The notes beneath the pieces are model-generated. The model was given only the letters and a program-made list of their open reading frames with translations. It was not told the origin of the DNA and searched no databases. A DNA stretch of 13,154 bases from Pseudomonadota bacterium. GTDB taxonomy: Bacteria > Pseudomonadota > Alphaproteobacteria > Rhizobiales > Hyphomicrobiaceae. Where the stretch lies: the NCBI GenBank assembly GCA_023390485.1, contig JAEWCT010000233.1, forward strand, positions 1-13,154. The letters are read 5' to 3'. Positions 1 to 7,648 of this stretch are shown here, one piece after another; within the stretch, counting starts at the first letter, position 1, and each line of letters starts with the position of its first letter. The translations under genes and the position numbers were made by a program.

Positions 1-156
1 GCGCAGGCCGGTCCGCGGCCGCGGGCTTCCGGGATTGAGGTCGTCGTCGCCGGGCGCGTGAGGCTCGTCGAGTGCTGGCGGGGCCGGGAGGAGGCGCGAT
101 CGTGCTAATGCCTCGAACGTTGCGGCATCGAGTTCCGGTATGTTCATATCTGTCAT
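1..156 (-). CDS. Partial hypothetical protein running off the left edge
   Basis: Reading the minus strand from an ATG at 156, the frame stays open for 52 codons to the window edge. It gives an acidic, proline- and alanine-rich peptide that begins MTDMNIPELDAATFEALARS and continues with an Asp-Asp-Asp stretch and a Pro/Arg-rich part. A second ATG at 147 is an equally possible start. No strong Shine-Dalgarno sequence is seen before either. The composition is compatible with real coding sequence, but 52 open codons in high-GC DNA can also arise by chance. I do not recognise a family. The frame would be divergent from the secreted protein gene starting at 314 and would share the 157-313 intergenic region with it. 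Confidence 0.4.
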   Translation of the reverse strand, partial: MTDMNIPELDAATFEALARSRLLPAPPALDEPHAPGDDDLNPGSPRPRTGLR

Positions 157-236
157 ATTGGGGGCGGAAAGCGGGTTCATTATTCGAAGCGTAATGGAAT
201 TTGAAGGATGATGCGATCGGATGGCCGGGCTCCAAT

Positions 237-265
237 GAATCACGGTACCTTCTTTTCGTGATTTC
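237..265. repeat. Short inverted repeat in divergent intergenic region
   Basis: The heptamer AATCACG (238-244) is repeated in inverted orientation as CGTGATT (257-263), with 12 bases between. It lies 50-75 bases upstream of the GTG start at 314, in the gap between two divergent reading frames. It could be an operator for a dimeric regulator or a small hairpin. No T-tract follows, so it is not a standard terminator. No clear promoter hexamers were found around it. Confidence 0.3.
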
Positions 266-313
266 AAACTGCGTCTCGTTGAAAAACTAGATACCAGGCA
301 AGCGGGGCTGGGC

Positions 314-1543
314 GTGGCCTACCAAGGGACGACATCACCGTTGCGCGTGCTGGGCCTATGCATGATGGCCCTGGCGGTGCTGCTTTTCGTCCCTTCGAGA
401 AAAGCGCAGGCGCAATCGACCGCGGATTTTCTCGCCTCCCTTTCCGATAGCGAAGTGGACCAGTTTCAGCAGTGGAAAGCTGCGCGCCGAATTTTTGACG
501 CGCAACTCGACCAATACTGGGCGGCGGTCGACGACAAGCGCGAGGTACGCAAGCGCAAGCGGTCTCAGAAAATTCCGTTCAGCGCGAGCGACTACGTGAT
601 GAGCTTTCCGCCCGCGTATCAGGGACCGGCGCTTTCGGGTGACCTCGCCGCGAAATACGAACGATTCCTCACGGTGCAGAGGCAGAGCGATCCCACGCAG
701 CCGAAAGAGCTTGCAACGATCCCGGATTACCTCGCTGCGGCGAAGAGCGTTTACAATTTCGTTCCCGAACGCGTGTCGGAGAAGGAATTCAAGGTTCGCT
801 ATGCGACGGAAGCGGCGGCGCTCGGTCTTTCGAAGGAGCAGGTCGTCAGAGTTTACGCGCTCGAGACGGGGGGCGTCGGCACGTACGATATGCAATCGGG
901 AATTCATCCAACGAAGAAGACGGGCCGGGCGATTTCGAGCGCGCTCGGCTATGCGCAACTTCTCGATGCCAACTCGATCAATGAACTGGCGCGGAGCGGT
1001 CCGGCTTTCATTTCGCGCATTTCAGCGAAACTCCGCGACCGGGGCAATTCTCCCGAGCGAACGGCGCTACTCAAACGCAAGCTGGCGGTGCTGAAGAAGA
1101 TGTACGCCAACGTCAAGCATCAGCCGTTCGAATGGACCGTGCAACAGGCCTACGCGAAGACGCGCGAGGGTATGGGCATTCACACGCTCAACATCGACGC
1201 CGACATTGGGCCGATGCTGCAAGCCATGAAGCTCAAGACGCTGCAGGATACGGCGCAGAAACAGGGCCGGTATTCGCTTTCCGGCGCCGAGCTCGAACTG
1301 ATGAATCTGGCGGGGCCTATGACGGGCCTCGAGATGATGCAGTCGCCAGGATCGGAGGCGCCGACGCCGAATTTCTTCGCAAGGCGCGCCTACTACATCA
1401 ACAAAATGGTCATCGGTCTCAACGGATCGCAGCTGCAAGCCGAACTCGACCGGCGGATGACGTTTGCCATTTCGAAACCGGGCTCAGTCGAATTCGCGGC
1501 GGCTTTCGACAGCGTTTCAATGCGAGGCCGCGCCGAGCGTTGA
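314..1543 (+). CDS. Secreted hypothetical protein with lysozyme-like features
   Basis: This is a 409-residue protein starting with GTG at 314. The N-terminus is a good signal peptide: a short polar part with Arg11, a hydrophobic core at about 15-27 and an AQA/Q cleavage site near 34, so the protein is probably periplasmic. A shorter start at the ATG at 362 would leave almost no n-region. The best functional hint is at 179-217. There a Glu184 in the context ALETGG is followed about 25 residues later by a SALGYAQLL segment (209-217). This resembles the catalytic Glu and the GxxGLMQ segment of soluble lytic transglycosylases and other lysozyme-fold enzymes. A later NLAGPMTGLEMM stretch (about 331-342) may be the third motif of that fold. 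This assignment is inference, and the protein may be a catalytically different member or unrelated. The gene ends 32 bases from the convergent oxidoreductase gene. Confidence 0.75.
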   Translation: MAYQGTTSPLRVLGLCMMALAVLLFVPSRKAQAQSTADFLASLSDSEVDQFQQWKAARRIFDAQLDQYWAAVDDKREVRKRKRSQKIPFSASDYVMSFPPAYQGPALSGDLAAKYERFLTVQRQSDPTQPKELATIPDYLAAAKSVYNFVPERVSEKEFKVRYATEAAALGLSKEQVVRVYALETGGVGTYDMQSGIHPTKKTGRAISSALGYAQLLDANSINELARSGPAFISRISAKLRDRGNSPERTALLKRKLAVLKKMYANVKHQPFEWTVQQAYAKTREGMGIHTLNIDADIGPMLQAMKLKTLQDTAQKQGRYSLSGAELELMNLAGPMTGLEMMQSPGSEAPTPNFFARRAYYINKMVIGLNGSQLQAELDRRMTFAISKPGSVEFAAAFDSVSMRGRAER

Positions 1544-1575
1544 GCCCGGCGCCGCCTCGTGTGGGTGGTCCGGCT

Positions 1576-2640
1576 TCATACTTCTTCCGGCGCGAGGGCC
1601 GGGTAATCGGTATATCCCTTGGCGGTGCCGCCGTAGAACGTTGAAGGATCAGGCGGGTTCAGGGGTGCGTTCAGTTCCAGCCGCTTCGGCAAGTCCGGAT
1701 TGGCGATGAACTGCTTGCCGAAGCTGACGGCGTCCGCGGTGCCGGATTTGATGACCGCCTCCGCCGATTCCTTCGTGAACTTCTCGTTGACAATGAACAC
1801 GCCGCCGAAAGCCTTCTTCAGTTCCGGGCTGATCCAATCCGGGCTTTCATACTCGCGCGTGAAGATGAAAGCGATTTTCCGCTTACCAACTTCGCGTGCG
1901 ACGTAGCTGAAAGTGCCAAGGCGATCGCTATCGCCCATCGAGTGTGAATCGCCGCGCGGCGCGAGATGCAGGCCGACCCGATCCGCGCCCCAAACCGCGA
2001 TGCAGGCGTCGACGACTTCAAGCATCAAGCGTGCGCGATTTTCGATCGGTCCGCCGTAGGCATCGGTTCGATGGTTGGTTGAATCCTGCAGGAACTGATC
2101 GAGCAGATAGCCGTTGGCGCCATGCACTTCGACCCCGTCGAAACCTGCGCGCTTGGCATTTTCGGCGCCACGACGATAGTCGGCGATGATGCCCGGGATT
2201 TCGCTGAGGTCCAGTGCACGCGGCACGACGTAATCGCGCATCGGACGCACGAGGCTCACGTGGCCCTTGGCGGCGATGGCGCTCGGGGCGACGGGTAATG
2301 CGCCGTCGAGATAGACAGGATCGGAGATGCGGCCAACGTGCCAGAGCTGCAGAAGAATGGTGCCGCCAGCGGCATGGACGGCATCGGTGATGCGCTTCCA
2401 GCCCGCGACCTGCTCATCCGACCAGATGCCTGGCGTGTCGGGGTAACCAACGCCCATCGGCGTAACGGACGTCGCTTCCGTGAGCAGCAAGCCGGCGGAT
2501 GCACGCTGCACATAATATTCGCGCATGAGGTCGTTGGGCACGCGCCCGGCGCTGGCGCGGCAGCGCGTCAAGGGTGCGAGCACAACACGGTTCTTCAGCG
2601 AGAACGCGCCGGCTTGGAGCGGGTCGAAGAGTGATGCCAT
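1576..2640 (-). CDS. Old Yellow Enzyme family NADH:flavin oxidoreductase
   Basis: This 354-residue cytoplasmic FMN enzyme belongs to the OYE/N-ethylmaleimide reductase family, which reduces activated C=C bonds, and in some members nitro compounds, with NAD(P)H. It is a single TIM barrel of normal family length. Visible landmarks are the APLTR strand at 22-26, QLWHVGR at 98-104, and the substrate-binding pair His173 and Asn176 in VEVHGANGYL. They are followed by Tyr178, by RTDAYGG at 191-197 with the NR pair at 201-202, and by a phosphate-binding FGKQFIANPDLP segment at about 308-318. The HxxN pair is the classical type; some family members have HxxH. The start is supported by an AGGA eight bases before the ATG. 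The natural substrate cannot be read from the sequence. The gene is 185 bases downstream of the DUF2235 gene on the same strand, so it may have its own promoter. The symbol nemA would be a guess. Confidence 0.93.
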   Translation of the reverse strand: MASLFDPLQAGAFSLKNRVVLAPLTRCRASAGRVPNDLMREYYVQRASAGLLLTEATSVTPMGVGYPDTPGIWSDEQVAGWKRITDAVHAAGGTILLQLWHVGRISDPVYLDGALPVAPSAIAAKGHVSLVRPMRDYVVPRALDLSEIPGIIADYRRGAENAKRAGFDGVEVHGANGYLLDQFLQDSTNHRTDAYGGPIENRARLMLEVVDACIAVWGADRVGLHLAPRGDSHSMGDSDRLGTFSYVAREVGKRKIAFIFTREYESPDWISPELKKAFGGVFIVNEKFTKESAEAVIKSGTADAVSFGKQFIANPDLPKRLELNAPLNPPDPSTFYGGTAKGYTDYPALAPEEV

Positions 2641-2817
2641 TGCATGTTCCTAGGGATTGGTCGGCGGGACGCTGCCGATCGAGACGGCTGTCAGGATGAA
2701 ACGCTGATACGTGCAGATCTTGCAGGGTGCTACAAAGCTGGGAAAGAAGTGGCATCAACGCAAGTCAAAAGGGCTCTGCATTATTGACGCGGTTGCGATA
2801 GCAGAGATTGTGACAGC

Positions 2818-2835
2818 TGAAGCCTTCAGGCTTCA
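2818..2835 (-). other. Hairpin overlapping the stop codon of the DUF2235 gene
   Basis: TGAAGCC (2818-2824) and GGCTTCA (2829-2835) form a perfect 7-bp stem around a 4-base loop that contains the stop codon of the hydrolase gene. On the minus strand no run of T follows the stem. It is therefore not a canonical rho-independent terminator, but it could act as an mRNA-stabilising or attenuating hairpin before the downstream oxidoreductase gene. Confidence 0.3.
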
Positions 2836-3944
2836 TCTTCGGAGGGTATTGTAGAGCGGGATTGCAAGGCCAGAGGCTGGTAAATGCGCTCTTCAATGCG
2901 TCTGCCATGCATTTCACGGATTGTCTGACCGAGGCGGGCGAGCGCACTTTCGTCGACCGTTTCATTGAGAGAGGCTTGGCCGTTCGGGTGCTTGCTTGTT
3001 CTCCCGTTTTTGAAAACGCGGCTATCGTCCTGGATGAGGCGCAGATACGGAAAGCGCCGAGCGACTACGTCGCGCCATCCCGATGCCGGGGCGTGCTGGA
3101 GGCCAAGTGGATCGGGGCTCGACTCGCGCTGCAGTTTCTCGATGTCGATTGCGAGATCGGTGGCGGAACGGACTTTGTCAGCCATCCAAAGAAGCGTGAT
3201 ATCGGAGAGTTCCGTTTCGGGCCAACCGCCGCCCACATCGCCATGCGATCCGGCAAACCATGCTTGCTCGACGTGCTGATGCGTCGGCAACGCGATGTCG
3301 TGGTCAAGCGTGAACATTGCGGGCCGGAATGCACGTCGCGTTTCATCGATCGCGAGCGCATGCAGGACGACATCGACCGTGTCGTGCCATCGCATGTCGT
3401 GATAGCTCCGCCTGCCGCGAAGCCAGCCCCAAGACCAGCGTGACGCTCCGGCATATTCGACCGTATCCCAGGCACCGATGCATCGGATGCGGACTGGATA
3501 GTGGCAAGCGTCGCTCAATTCGGCGACGGCGTTGAAATTGCGCCGGTGTTCCGATTGCCGATAGAGCTGCCAGGCGTCTTCGATGGCGAAACCGGCATCC
3601 TTTCGCGCAATGCCGAAGAGCGCGATGAAGCTCGCGAGGCTGCGCGCTTCGTAAGCGCCGCGGGAGAAGCCGAACAGGTAGATTTCATCTCCCGGCTCGT
3701 AGGTGTTGCTGAGGAACTGATAGGCCGCCCTGATGCGCTCGCCGATTTCGGAACCGGAGGCTTCCTCGACGGACATCGATCCTTCTTGCGATGCCGGGAT
3801 GCCGGCGACGTAGCGGACGAGCTGCCTGACGCCGCGATGATCGAAGGGAAGAACGGCGCGCGTGAGCTTCGCAACGTTGGTTGATGGCAACGCCTCGACG
3901 TCGTCGTTCCAGGTGCCATCCATGGAGCAGACGAGGCGTTTCAT
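2826..3944 (-). CDS. DUF2235 alpha/beta-hydrolase (Tle1-like phospholipase family)
   Basis: This 372-residue protein has no signal peptide. It opens with the typical DUF2235 start KRLVCSMDGTWND (2-14). It contains the nucleophile elbow GFSRGAYEAR with Ser94, a GAWDT segment with Asp160, and WFAGSHGDVGGG (229-240) with His234. Together these form a plausible Ser-Asp-His triad. The family includes type VI secretion phospholipase effectors of the Tle1 kind, but also many stand-alone cytoplasmic proteins of unknown role. No VgrG, Hcp, PAAR or immunity-like gene is nearby, so an effector role is not supported here. A strong ribosome binding site (GGGGGGAAGG, 3949-3958) stands four bases before the ATG. 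The gene starts 50 bases after the hemF stop on the same strand and may be cotranscribed with it. The last 20 residues or so are polar and probably disordered. Confidence 0.88.
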   Translation of the reverse strand: MKRLVCSMDGTWNDDVEALPSTNVAKLTRAVLPFDHRGVRQLVRYVAGIPASQEGSMSVEEASGSEIGERIRAAYQFLSNTYEPGDEIYLFGFSRGAYEARSLASFIALFGIARKDAGFAIEDAWQLYRQSEHRRNFNAVAELSDACHYPVRIRCIGAWDTVEYAGASRWSWGWLRGRRSYHDMRWHDTVDVVLHALAIDETRRAFRPAMFTLDHDIALPTHQHVEQAWFAGSHGDVGGGWPETELSDITLLWMADKVRSATDLAIDIEKLQRESSPDPLGLQHAPASGWRDVVARRFPYLRLIQDDSRVFKNGRTSKHPNGQASLNETVDESALARLGQTIREMHGRRIEERIYQPLALQSRSTIPSEDEA

Positions 3945-3948
3945 TGTG

Positions 3949-3958
3949 CCTTCCCCCC
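3949..3958 (-). promoter_or_regulatory. Strong ribosome binding site of the DUF2235 gene
   Basis: On the minus strand the purine run GGGGGGAAGG ends four bases before the ATG at 3944. It fixes the start of the hydrolase and suggests efficient translation, unlike hemF, which lacks such a site. Confidence 0.6.
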
Positions 3959-3994
3959 GAAGGCCGCCGTCGCGTTATTGCGGCGCGCAGGTCA

Positions 3995-4903
3995 CTAGGG
4001 CCACTTCACCAATGGCGGCATCGACGAAAGAATGCTTTCGACATTGCCACCTGTTTTCAGTCCGAACATCGTGCCACGATCATAGAGAAGATTATATTCG
4101 ACGTAGCGGCCGCGGCGCACCAATTGCTCATCGCGCTGCTCGTCCGAGTAGCCAAGCGTGTAATTGCCTCTGACGAGCATGGGATAGACGCTCGCGAAAG
4201 CGCGTCCGACGTCCTGCGTGAAAGCAAAGGCTGCGTCCCAGCCGCCGTCGGCTTCGGAGGGCGTCAGGTAATCGTAGAAAATACCGCCGACGCCGCGCTT
4301 CTCTTTTCGGTGCGGCAGGTAGAAGTATTCATCGCACCAAGTCCGGAGCTTGCTGTAATCGACAATGGGATGTGCGGCGCAGGCGCCGTACATCGCCGCA
4401 TGAAATGCGAGCGTATCCGCGTCCGTGTCCGTGCGTCGCTTGTCGAGCACGGGCGTCAGGTCGGCGCCGCCGCCGAACCACCACTTTGACGTGGTGATCA
4501 TGCGGGTGTTCATGTGAACCGCCGGTACGTTGGGATTGCGCGGATGCGCGATCAACGAGATGCCGGATGCCCAAAATTCGGGGCTTTCGTCGGCTCCGGG
4601 AATTTGTTTGCGGAATTCGGGCGCGAATTCACCGTGCACGGTCGACGTGTGCGCGCCGACCTTTTCGAACACGCGGCCATTCATCATACTCATGATGCCA
4701 CCGCCGCCCGGAGCGCCCGTGTGATCGGTGCGCGACCAGGGTGTGCGCGTGAATGTGCCAGGCGCATCTTGGCCGTGAGGCGCCGTTTCCGGCAGCGAAA
4801 CTTCGAGCTTTTCGAACGCGCCGCAAATATCGTCGCGCAATTTCTCGAACCAGGCGCGCGCGGCTGCTTTCTTTTGCCCCAGAGGCGTATCGGATGCGTT
4901 CAT
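3995..4903 (-). CDS. hemF: Oxygen-dependent coproporphyrinogen III oxidase
   Basis: This enzyme carries out the oxidative decarboxylation of two propionates of coproporphyrinogen III to give protoporphyrinogen IX, using O2, in the cytoplasmic heme pathway. The 302-residue length matches the family. Highly conserved blocks are all present: [17 protein letters not shown] (65-81), the [10 protein letters not shown] block with His130 (129-138), [10 protein letters not shown] (142-151), [19 protein letters not shown] (190-208) and the C-terminal signature from RGRYVEYN through [10 protein letters not shown] (264-286). The last block is followed by ESILSSMPP. Presence of the aerobic isozyme fits an oxygen-respiring bacterium and the bc1 operon nearby. 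No good Shine-Dalgarno sequence precedes the ATG, and I see no FNR/FixK-type palindrome in the 111-base gap that separates it from the divergent ABC transporter gene. The DUF2235 gene follows 50 bases downstream on the same strand. Confidence 0.97.
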   Translation of the reverse strand: MNASDTPLGQKKAAARAWFEKLRDDICGAFEKLEVSLPETAPHGQDAPGTFTRTPWSRTDHTGAPGGGGIMSMMNGRVFEKVGAHTSTVHGEFAPEFRKQIPGADESPEFWASGISLIAHPRNPNVPAVHMNTRMITTSKWWFGGGADLTPVLDKRRTDTDADTLAFHAAMYGACAAHPIVDYSKLRTWCDEYFYLPHRKEKRGVGGIFYDYLTPSEADGGWDAAFAFTQDVGRAFASVYPMLVRGNYTLGYSDEQRDEQLVRRGRYVEYNLLYDRGTMFGLKTGGNVESILSSMPPLVKWP

Positions 4904-4929
4904 CTAGAAGTGGCTACCGTGTCTTGTTT

Positions 4930-4958
4930 TTGACGGAAAAGACCCTTAGCCCTAACAG
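4930..4958 (+). promoter_or_regulatory. Weak candidate promoter upstream of the ABC exporter
   Basis: TTGACG (4930-4935) is a good -35 hexamer. It is followed 17 bases later by TAACAG (4953-4958), which is only a weak -10 match. The spacing is right and it faces the exporter gene. It lies in the 4904-5014 gap shared with hemF. On the opposite strand a TTGAAA (4967-4972) could be the -35 of hemF, but no convincing -10 follows it. Confidence 0.25.
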
Positions 4959-4991
4959 GCACCCACTTTCAATATCCGGTCGCCGTCGCCC

Positions 4992-5006
4992 ATCGGATCT
5001 TCCGAT
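4992..5006. repeat. Inverted repeat just before the ABC exporter start
   Basis: ATCGGA and TCCGAT form a perfect 6-bp inverted repeat with a 3-base loop (4992-5006). It lies eight bases before the ATG at 5015, where a ribosome binding site would be expected. It could hide the start in a hairpin, or serve as a protein site. It may equally be chance, or the true start may be the ATG at 5045. Confidence 0.3.
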
Positions 5007-5014
5007 CTGCGATC

Positions 5015-6922
5015 ATGCGCCGCTTTTTTGCTTGCGATAACATCATGCTCAGCCGCCTCATGAGATGGGGGGAAACCCAAATCAAGCCGTTTGACGACCG
5101 GGCGATCGTCCGGCCGCCGGATACGCTTTGGGCATTTTATTGGTTTTTCATCAAACCTCTGTGGCCGTATTTCGTGCTTTTGCTGATCGCGGGCTGCCTC
5201 GGCTCGACGATCGAAGTGGCGTTGATGGGGTTCGTCGGCACGATCGTCGACAAGATGCGTACAGAGAGCGATCCGGCGAATTTCGTCTCGACGCACGCGA
5301 CGATGCTGGCCTTCATGGCATTCGTGGCCCTCGTTCTGCGGCCGGTCGTTTCGGCTGGGCATGACTTCGTCAAAAATCAGATCATTTCGGCTGGCTGCAC
5401 ATCGCGCATTCGCTGGCAGACACACCGCTATGTCCTGCGGCAGAGCCTCGGTTTCTTCCAGAACGATTTCGCAGGCCGCGTCGCCAACAAGATCATGCAG
5501 ACTGGAACGTCGCTGCGTGAAAGCGTGGTGCAACTGATCGATGCCCTCTGGTACGCGAGCGTGCAGTTCGTCGGCTCGGCTCTGCTTTTCGCCGCTTCCG
5601 ACTGGAGGCTGACGATACCGCTCATCATTTGGCTTGCCGCCTATATCATCGCGCTTCGCTATTTCGTGCCGCGCATCAAGGAACGCTCGACGGAAGCTTC
5701 CGAAGCGCGTTCGATGCTCGTCGGCCGTATCGTCGACAGCTACACCAACATCATGACAGTGAAGCTCTTCGCTCACGCCGAGCGGGAAGACGCTTACGCG
5801 CGCGAGGCGCTGACCGAGCAGATGGAGAAGTGGCAGGCTTCGCTGCGGCTCATCACGGCAATGGAAATCGTTCTCTATGTGCTGAACGGCATCCTTCTCG
5901 TCGCGACGTGCGGAATGGCGATCTGGCTTTGGACGATGCAGTACGTCTCCGTTGGCGCTATCGCCGTCGTCGCCGGTCTCGTCATTCGCATCGTGACGAT
6001 GTCGGGATGGGTGATGTGGACGATTGCGGACGTGTTCGAGAACATCGGCGTCGTTCACGAGGGCATGGAAACGATTTCGCGTCCGAACTTGTTGGTCGAT
6101 GCACCGGATGCGAAGCCGCTCACGGTGCCGCGGGGCGAGATCAGGTTCGATCACATTCACTTCCATTATGGCGCGGGCCGTGCGGCTTCCGCGGATGCAC
6201 CGCCGCGCGTCATTGAATCATTGTCGCTTACCGTTCGTCCGGGCGAGAAGGTGGGGCTTGTTGGCCGTTCGGGCGCGGGTAAGTCGACTCTCGTCAACGT
6301 GCTGCTGCGTTTCTACGACCTCGAAGGTGGGCGCATCCTCATCGACGGCCAGGACATCGCGGGCGTGACGCAGGACAGCCTTCGTGCCGAGATCGGAATG
6401 GTGACGCAGGATACGTCGCTTCTGCACCGCTCGGTCCGGGACAACATTCTCTATGGGCGTCTCGACGCAAGCGAAGCGGAAATGATCGCAGCGGCGAAGC
6501 AGGCCGAGGCGCACGAGTTCATTCTCGGGCTCGAGGACCTCAAGGGTCGTCGCGGCTACGATGCGCACGTGGGCGAGCGAGGCGTGAAGCTTTCGGGCGG
6601 CCAGCGGCAGCGCATCGCGATCGCGCGCGTTTTGCTGAAAAATGCTCCCATTCTCGTTCTCGATGAGGCGACGAGTGCGCTCGATTCCGAAGTTGAATCG
6701 GAAATCCAGTCGAGTTTCGAGAGGCTTATGCGCGGCAAGACGGTGATTGCGATTGCCCACCGGCTTTCGACGATCGCGGCGATGGATCGTCTCGTCGTCA
6801 TGGAAGATGGACGGATCGTGGAGGAGGGCACGCACGCCGACCTTCTGAAGCGCGGCGGGCTTTATGCGCAGCTTTGGCGGCGGCAGTCGGGCGGCTTCCT
6901 GGCGCGCGAGGCGGCGGAATAG
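5015..6922 (+). CDS. ABC exporter half-transporter, permease fused to ATPase
   Basis: This 635-residue protein has the type IV ABC exporter layout. An N-terminal membrane domain has about six segments (roughly 45-66, 97-118, 176-194, 198-218, 284-305 and 310-328). A nucleotide-binding domain runs from about 373. The ATPase motifs are complete: Walker A GRSGAGKS (417-424), signature LSGGQ (526-530), Walker B ILVLDE (546-551) with catalytic Glu551, and the H-loop His582. It should work as a homodimer in the inner membrane, exporting a lipid, drug or other hydrophobic compound. The substrate cannot be told from sequence. No partner half-transporter, HlyD-like protein or outer-membrane factor is next to it. 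The start is uncertain: 5015, 5045 and 5060 are in-frame ATGs, none with a clear Shine-Dalgarno sequence. It diverges from hemF and ends 19 bases from the convergent methyltransferase-family gene. Confidence 0.93.
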   Translation: MRRFFACDNIMLSRLMRWGETQIKPFDDRAIVRPPDTLWAFYWFFIKPLWPYFVLLLIAGCLGSTIEVALMGFVGTIVDKMRTESDPANFVSTHATMLAFMAFVALVLRPVVSAGHDFVKNQIISAGCTSRIRWQTHRYVLRQSLGFFQNDFAGRVANKIMQTGTSLRESVVQLIDALWYASVQFVGSALLFAASDWRLTIPLIIWLAAYIIALRYFVPRIKERSTEASEARSMLVGRIVDSYTNIMTVKLFAHAEREDAYAREALTEQMEKWQASLRLITAMEIVLYVLNGILLVATCGMAIWLWTMQYVSVGAIAVVAGLVIRIVTMSGWVMWTIADVFENIGVVHEGMETISRPNLLVDAPDAKPLTVPRGEIRFDHIHFHYGAGRAASADAPPRVIESLSLTVRPGEKVGLVGRSGAGKSTLVNVLLRFYDLEGGRILIDGQDIAGVTQDSLRAEIGMVTQDTSLLHRSVRDNILYGRLDASEAEMIAAAKQAEAHEFILGLEDLKGRRGYDAHVGERGVKLSGGQRQRIAIARVLLKNAPILVLDEATSALDSEVESEIQSSFERLMRGKTVIAIAHRLSTIAAMDRLVVMEDGRIVEEGTHADLLKRGGLYAQLWRRQSGGFLAREAAE

Positions 6923-6941
6923 GCCGCGGGGAGATTCCTCG

Positions 6942-7577
6942 CTACCGTTTGGGCTCTCTCGCGAGTGAGGGCTCTTTCTTCGCTGCGATGGCGGCGAGCG
7001 TCGCGACGCCATGACGAAAATTGAAGAAGCGCGGTACCTCGGCTTTGTAGGCGAGATAGTCGCTGCCGTAGCGCGCTTCGAGCCAAGGTTCCTCGGCAAT
7101 CGCCATCATCGCATAGACAACGACAAGCGCCGCGGCGAGCAAGGTCGCGTCCCAGGCGGCGGCGGCAAGTCCCAGCGTCGCGAACGCTGCGATGGCTGTG
7201 GCGTATTGGGGATTTCGCGTCCAGCGGTAGATGCCGCCGGTCGCCAGGCCGCTCGCCTGGCAATAAGTTGCTTTCCGGCCGAGCGACCATAGGGCGTTGA
7301 TATACGCCACTCCGGCGATAGCCGAGAGAGCGGCAAGGGCAACCCGAAGCGGGAGCGCCGGGCCGCTGAGCGTCGTCAAAAAGCGCTCGATGCCGAGGAA
7401 CAACACGACGACGTTCAACGTGCGGAAAAGCGTCCAGACGCCGAAGCTCTTGAGAGAGCCCGCAGGCGGCGCGGGCCAGATGCGCCATTCGCCATTCAGT
7501 TGGCCGGCGCTCAAGCCCGCCAGCAGCAACAGGGCCGATGCAGCGCCCGCGATTTCAAGAAACGTCTCGATCGGCAT
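6942..7577 (-). CDS. Membrane methyltransferase-family protein (PEMT/ICMT-like)
   Basis: This is an integral membrane protein of 211 residues from the ATG at 7577. An upstream in-frame GTG at 7622 would add 15 residues; neither has a good ribosome site, and I prefer the ATG because a hydrophobic segment (about 8-24) follows it directly. Further hydrophobic segments lie at about 48-66, 76-97 and 128-160. The C-terminal half has the marks of the phospholipid/isoprenylcysteine methyltransferase superfamily: GGIYRWTRNPQY (114-125), an EEPWLEARYG block (162-171) and YLAYKAEVPRFF (174-185). In characterised members these parts bind S-adenosylmethionine. The real substrate is unknown; phospholipid, isoprenoid-like or other small acceptors are possible. 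It lies 71 bases downstream of trmL on the same strand and is probably cotranscribed. The C-terminal 20 residues are Ala/Lys-rich and likely cytoplasmic. Confidence 0.82.
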   Translation of the reverse strand: MPIETFLEIAGAASALLLLAGLSAGQLNGEWRIWPAPPAGSLKSFGVWTLFRTLNVVVLFLGIERFLTTLSGPALPLRVALAALSAIAGVAYINALWSLGRKATYCQASGLATGGIYRWTRNPQYATAIAAFATLGLAAAAWDATLLAAALVVVYAMMAIAEEPWLEARYGSDYLAYKAEVPRFFNFRHGVATLAAIAAKKEPSLAREPKR

Positions 7578-7648
7578 TGGGTATGATTCGTGAAGGCGGC
7601 ATGTGAGGAATGCAGCAGTCACGTGTCAGGTGTGCGACAGCAAGGCGG

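Noticed and set aside
356..958. 200-codon minus-strand frame opposite the secreted protein
   Set aside because: Arg-rich low-complexity translation with no motif; the plus-strand gene has a signal peptide and a coherent protein composition.
2826..3944. Type VI secretion effector module
   Set aside because: Only the hydrolase is present; no secretion, adaptor or immunity gene lies in the window.
3881..4489. Plus-strand frames of 100-200 codons opposite hemF and the DUF2235 gene
   Set aside because: They overlap genes identified by clear conserved motifs, have no ribosome binding sites and give atypical compositions.
4904..5014. FNR/FixK-type TTGAT-N4-ATCAA box controlling hemF
   Set aside because: No such palindrome is present in the gap; only TTGACG and TTGAAA hexamers were found.
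4952..6166. 404-codon open frame on the minus strand opposite the ABC exporter
   Set aside because: It is rich in Arg, His and Asp with no recognisable domain, overlaps a gene with intact ABC motifs, and is the usual antisense shadow in high-GC DNA.
6218..7099. 293-codon minus-strand frame spanning the exporter end and the methyltransferase-family gene
   Set aside because: Its translation is Arg/Pro-rich without motifs and it overlaps two well-supported genes.
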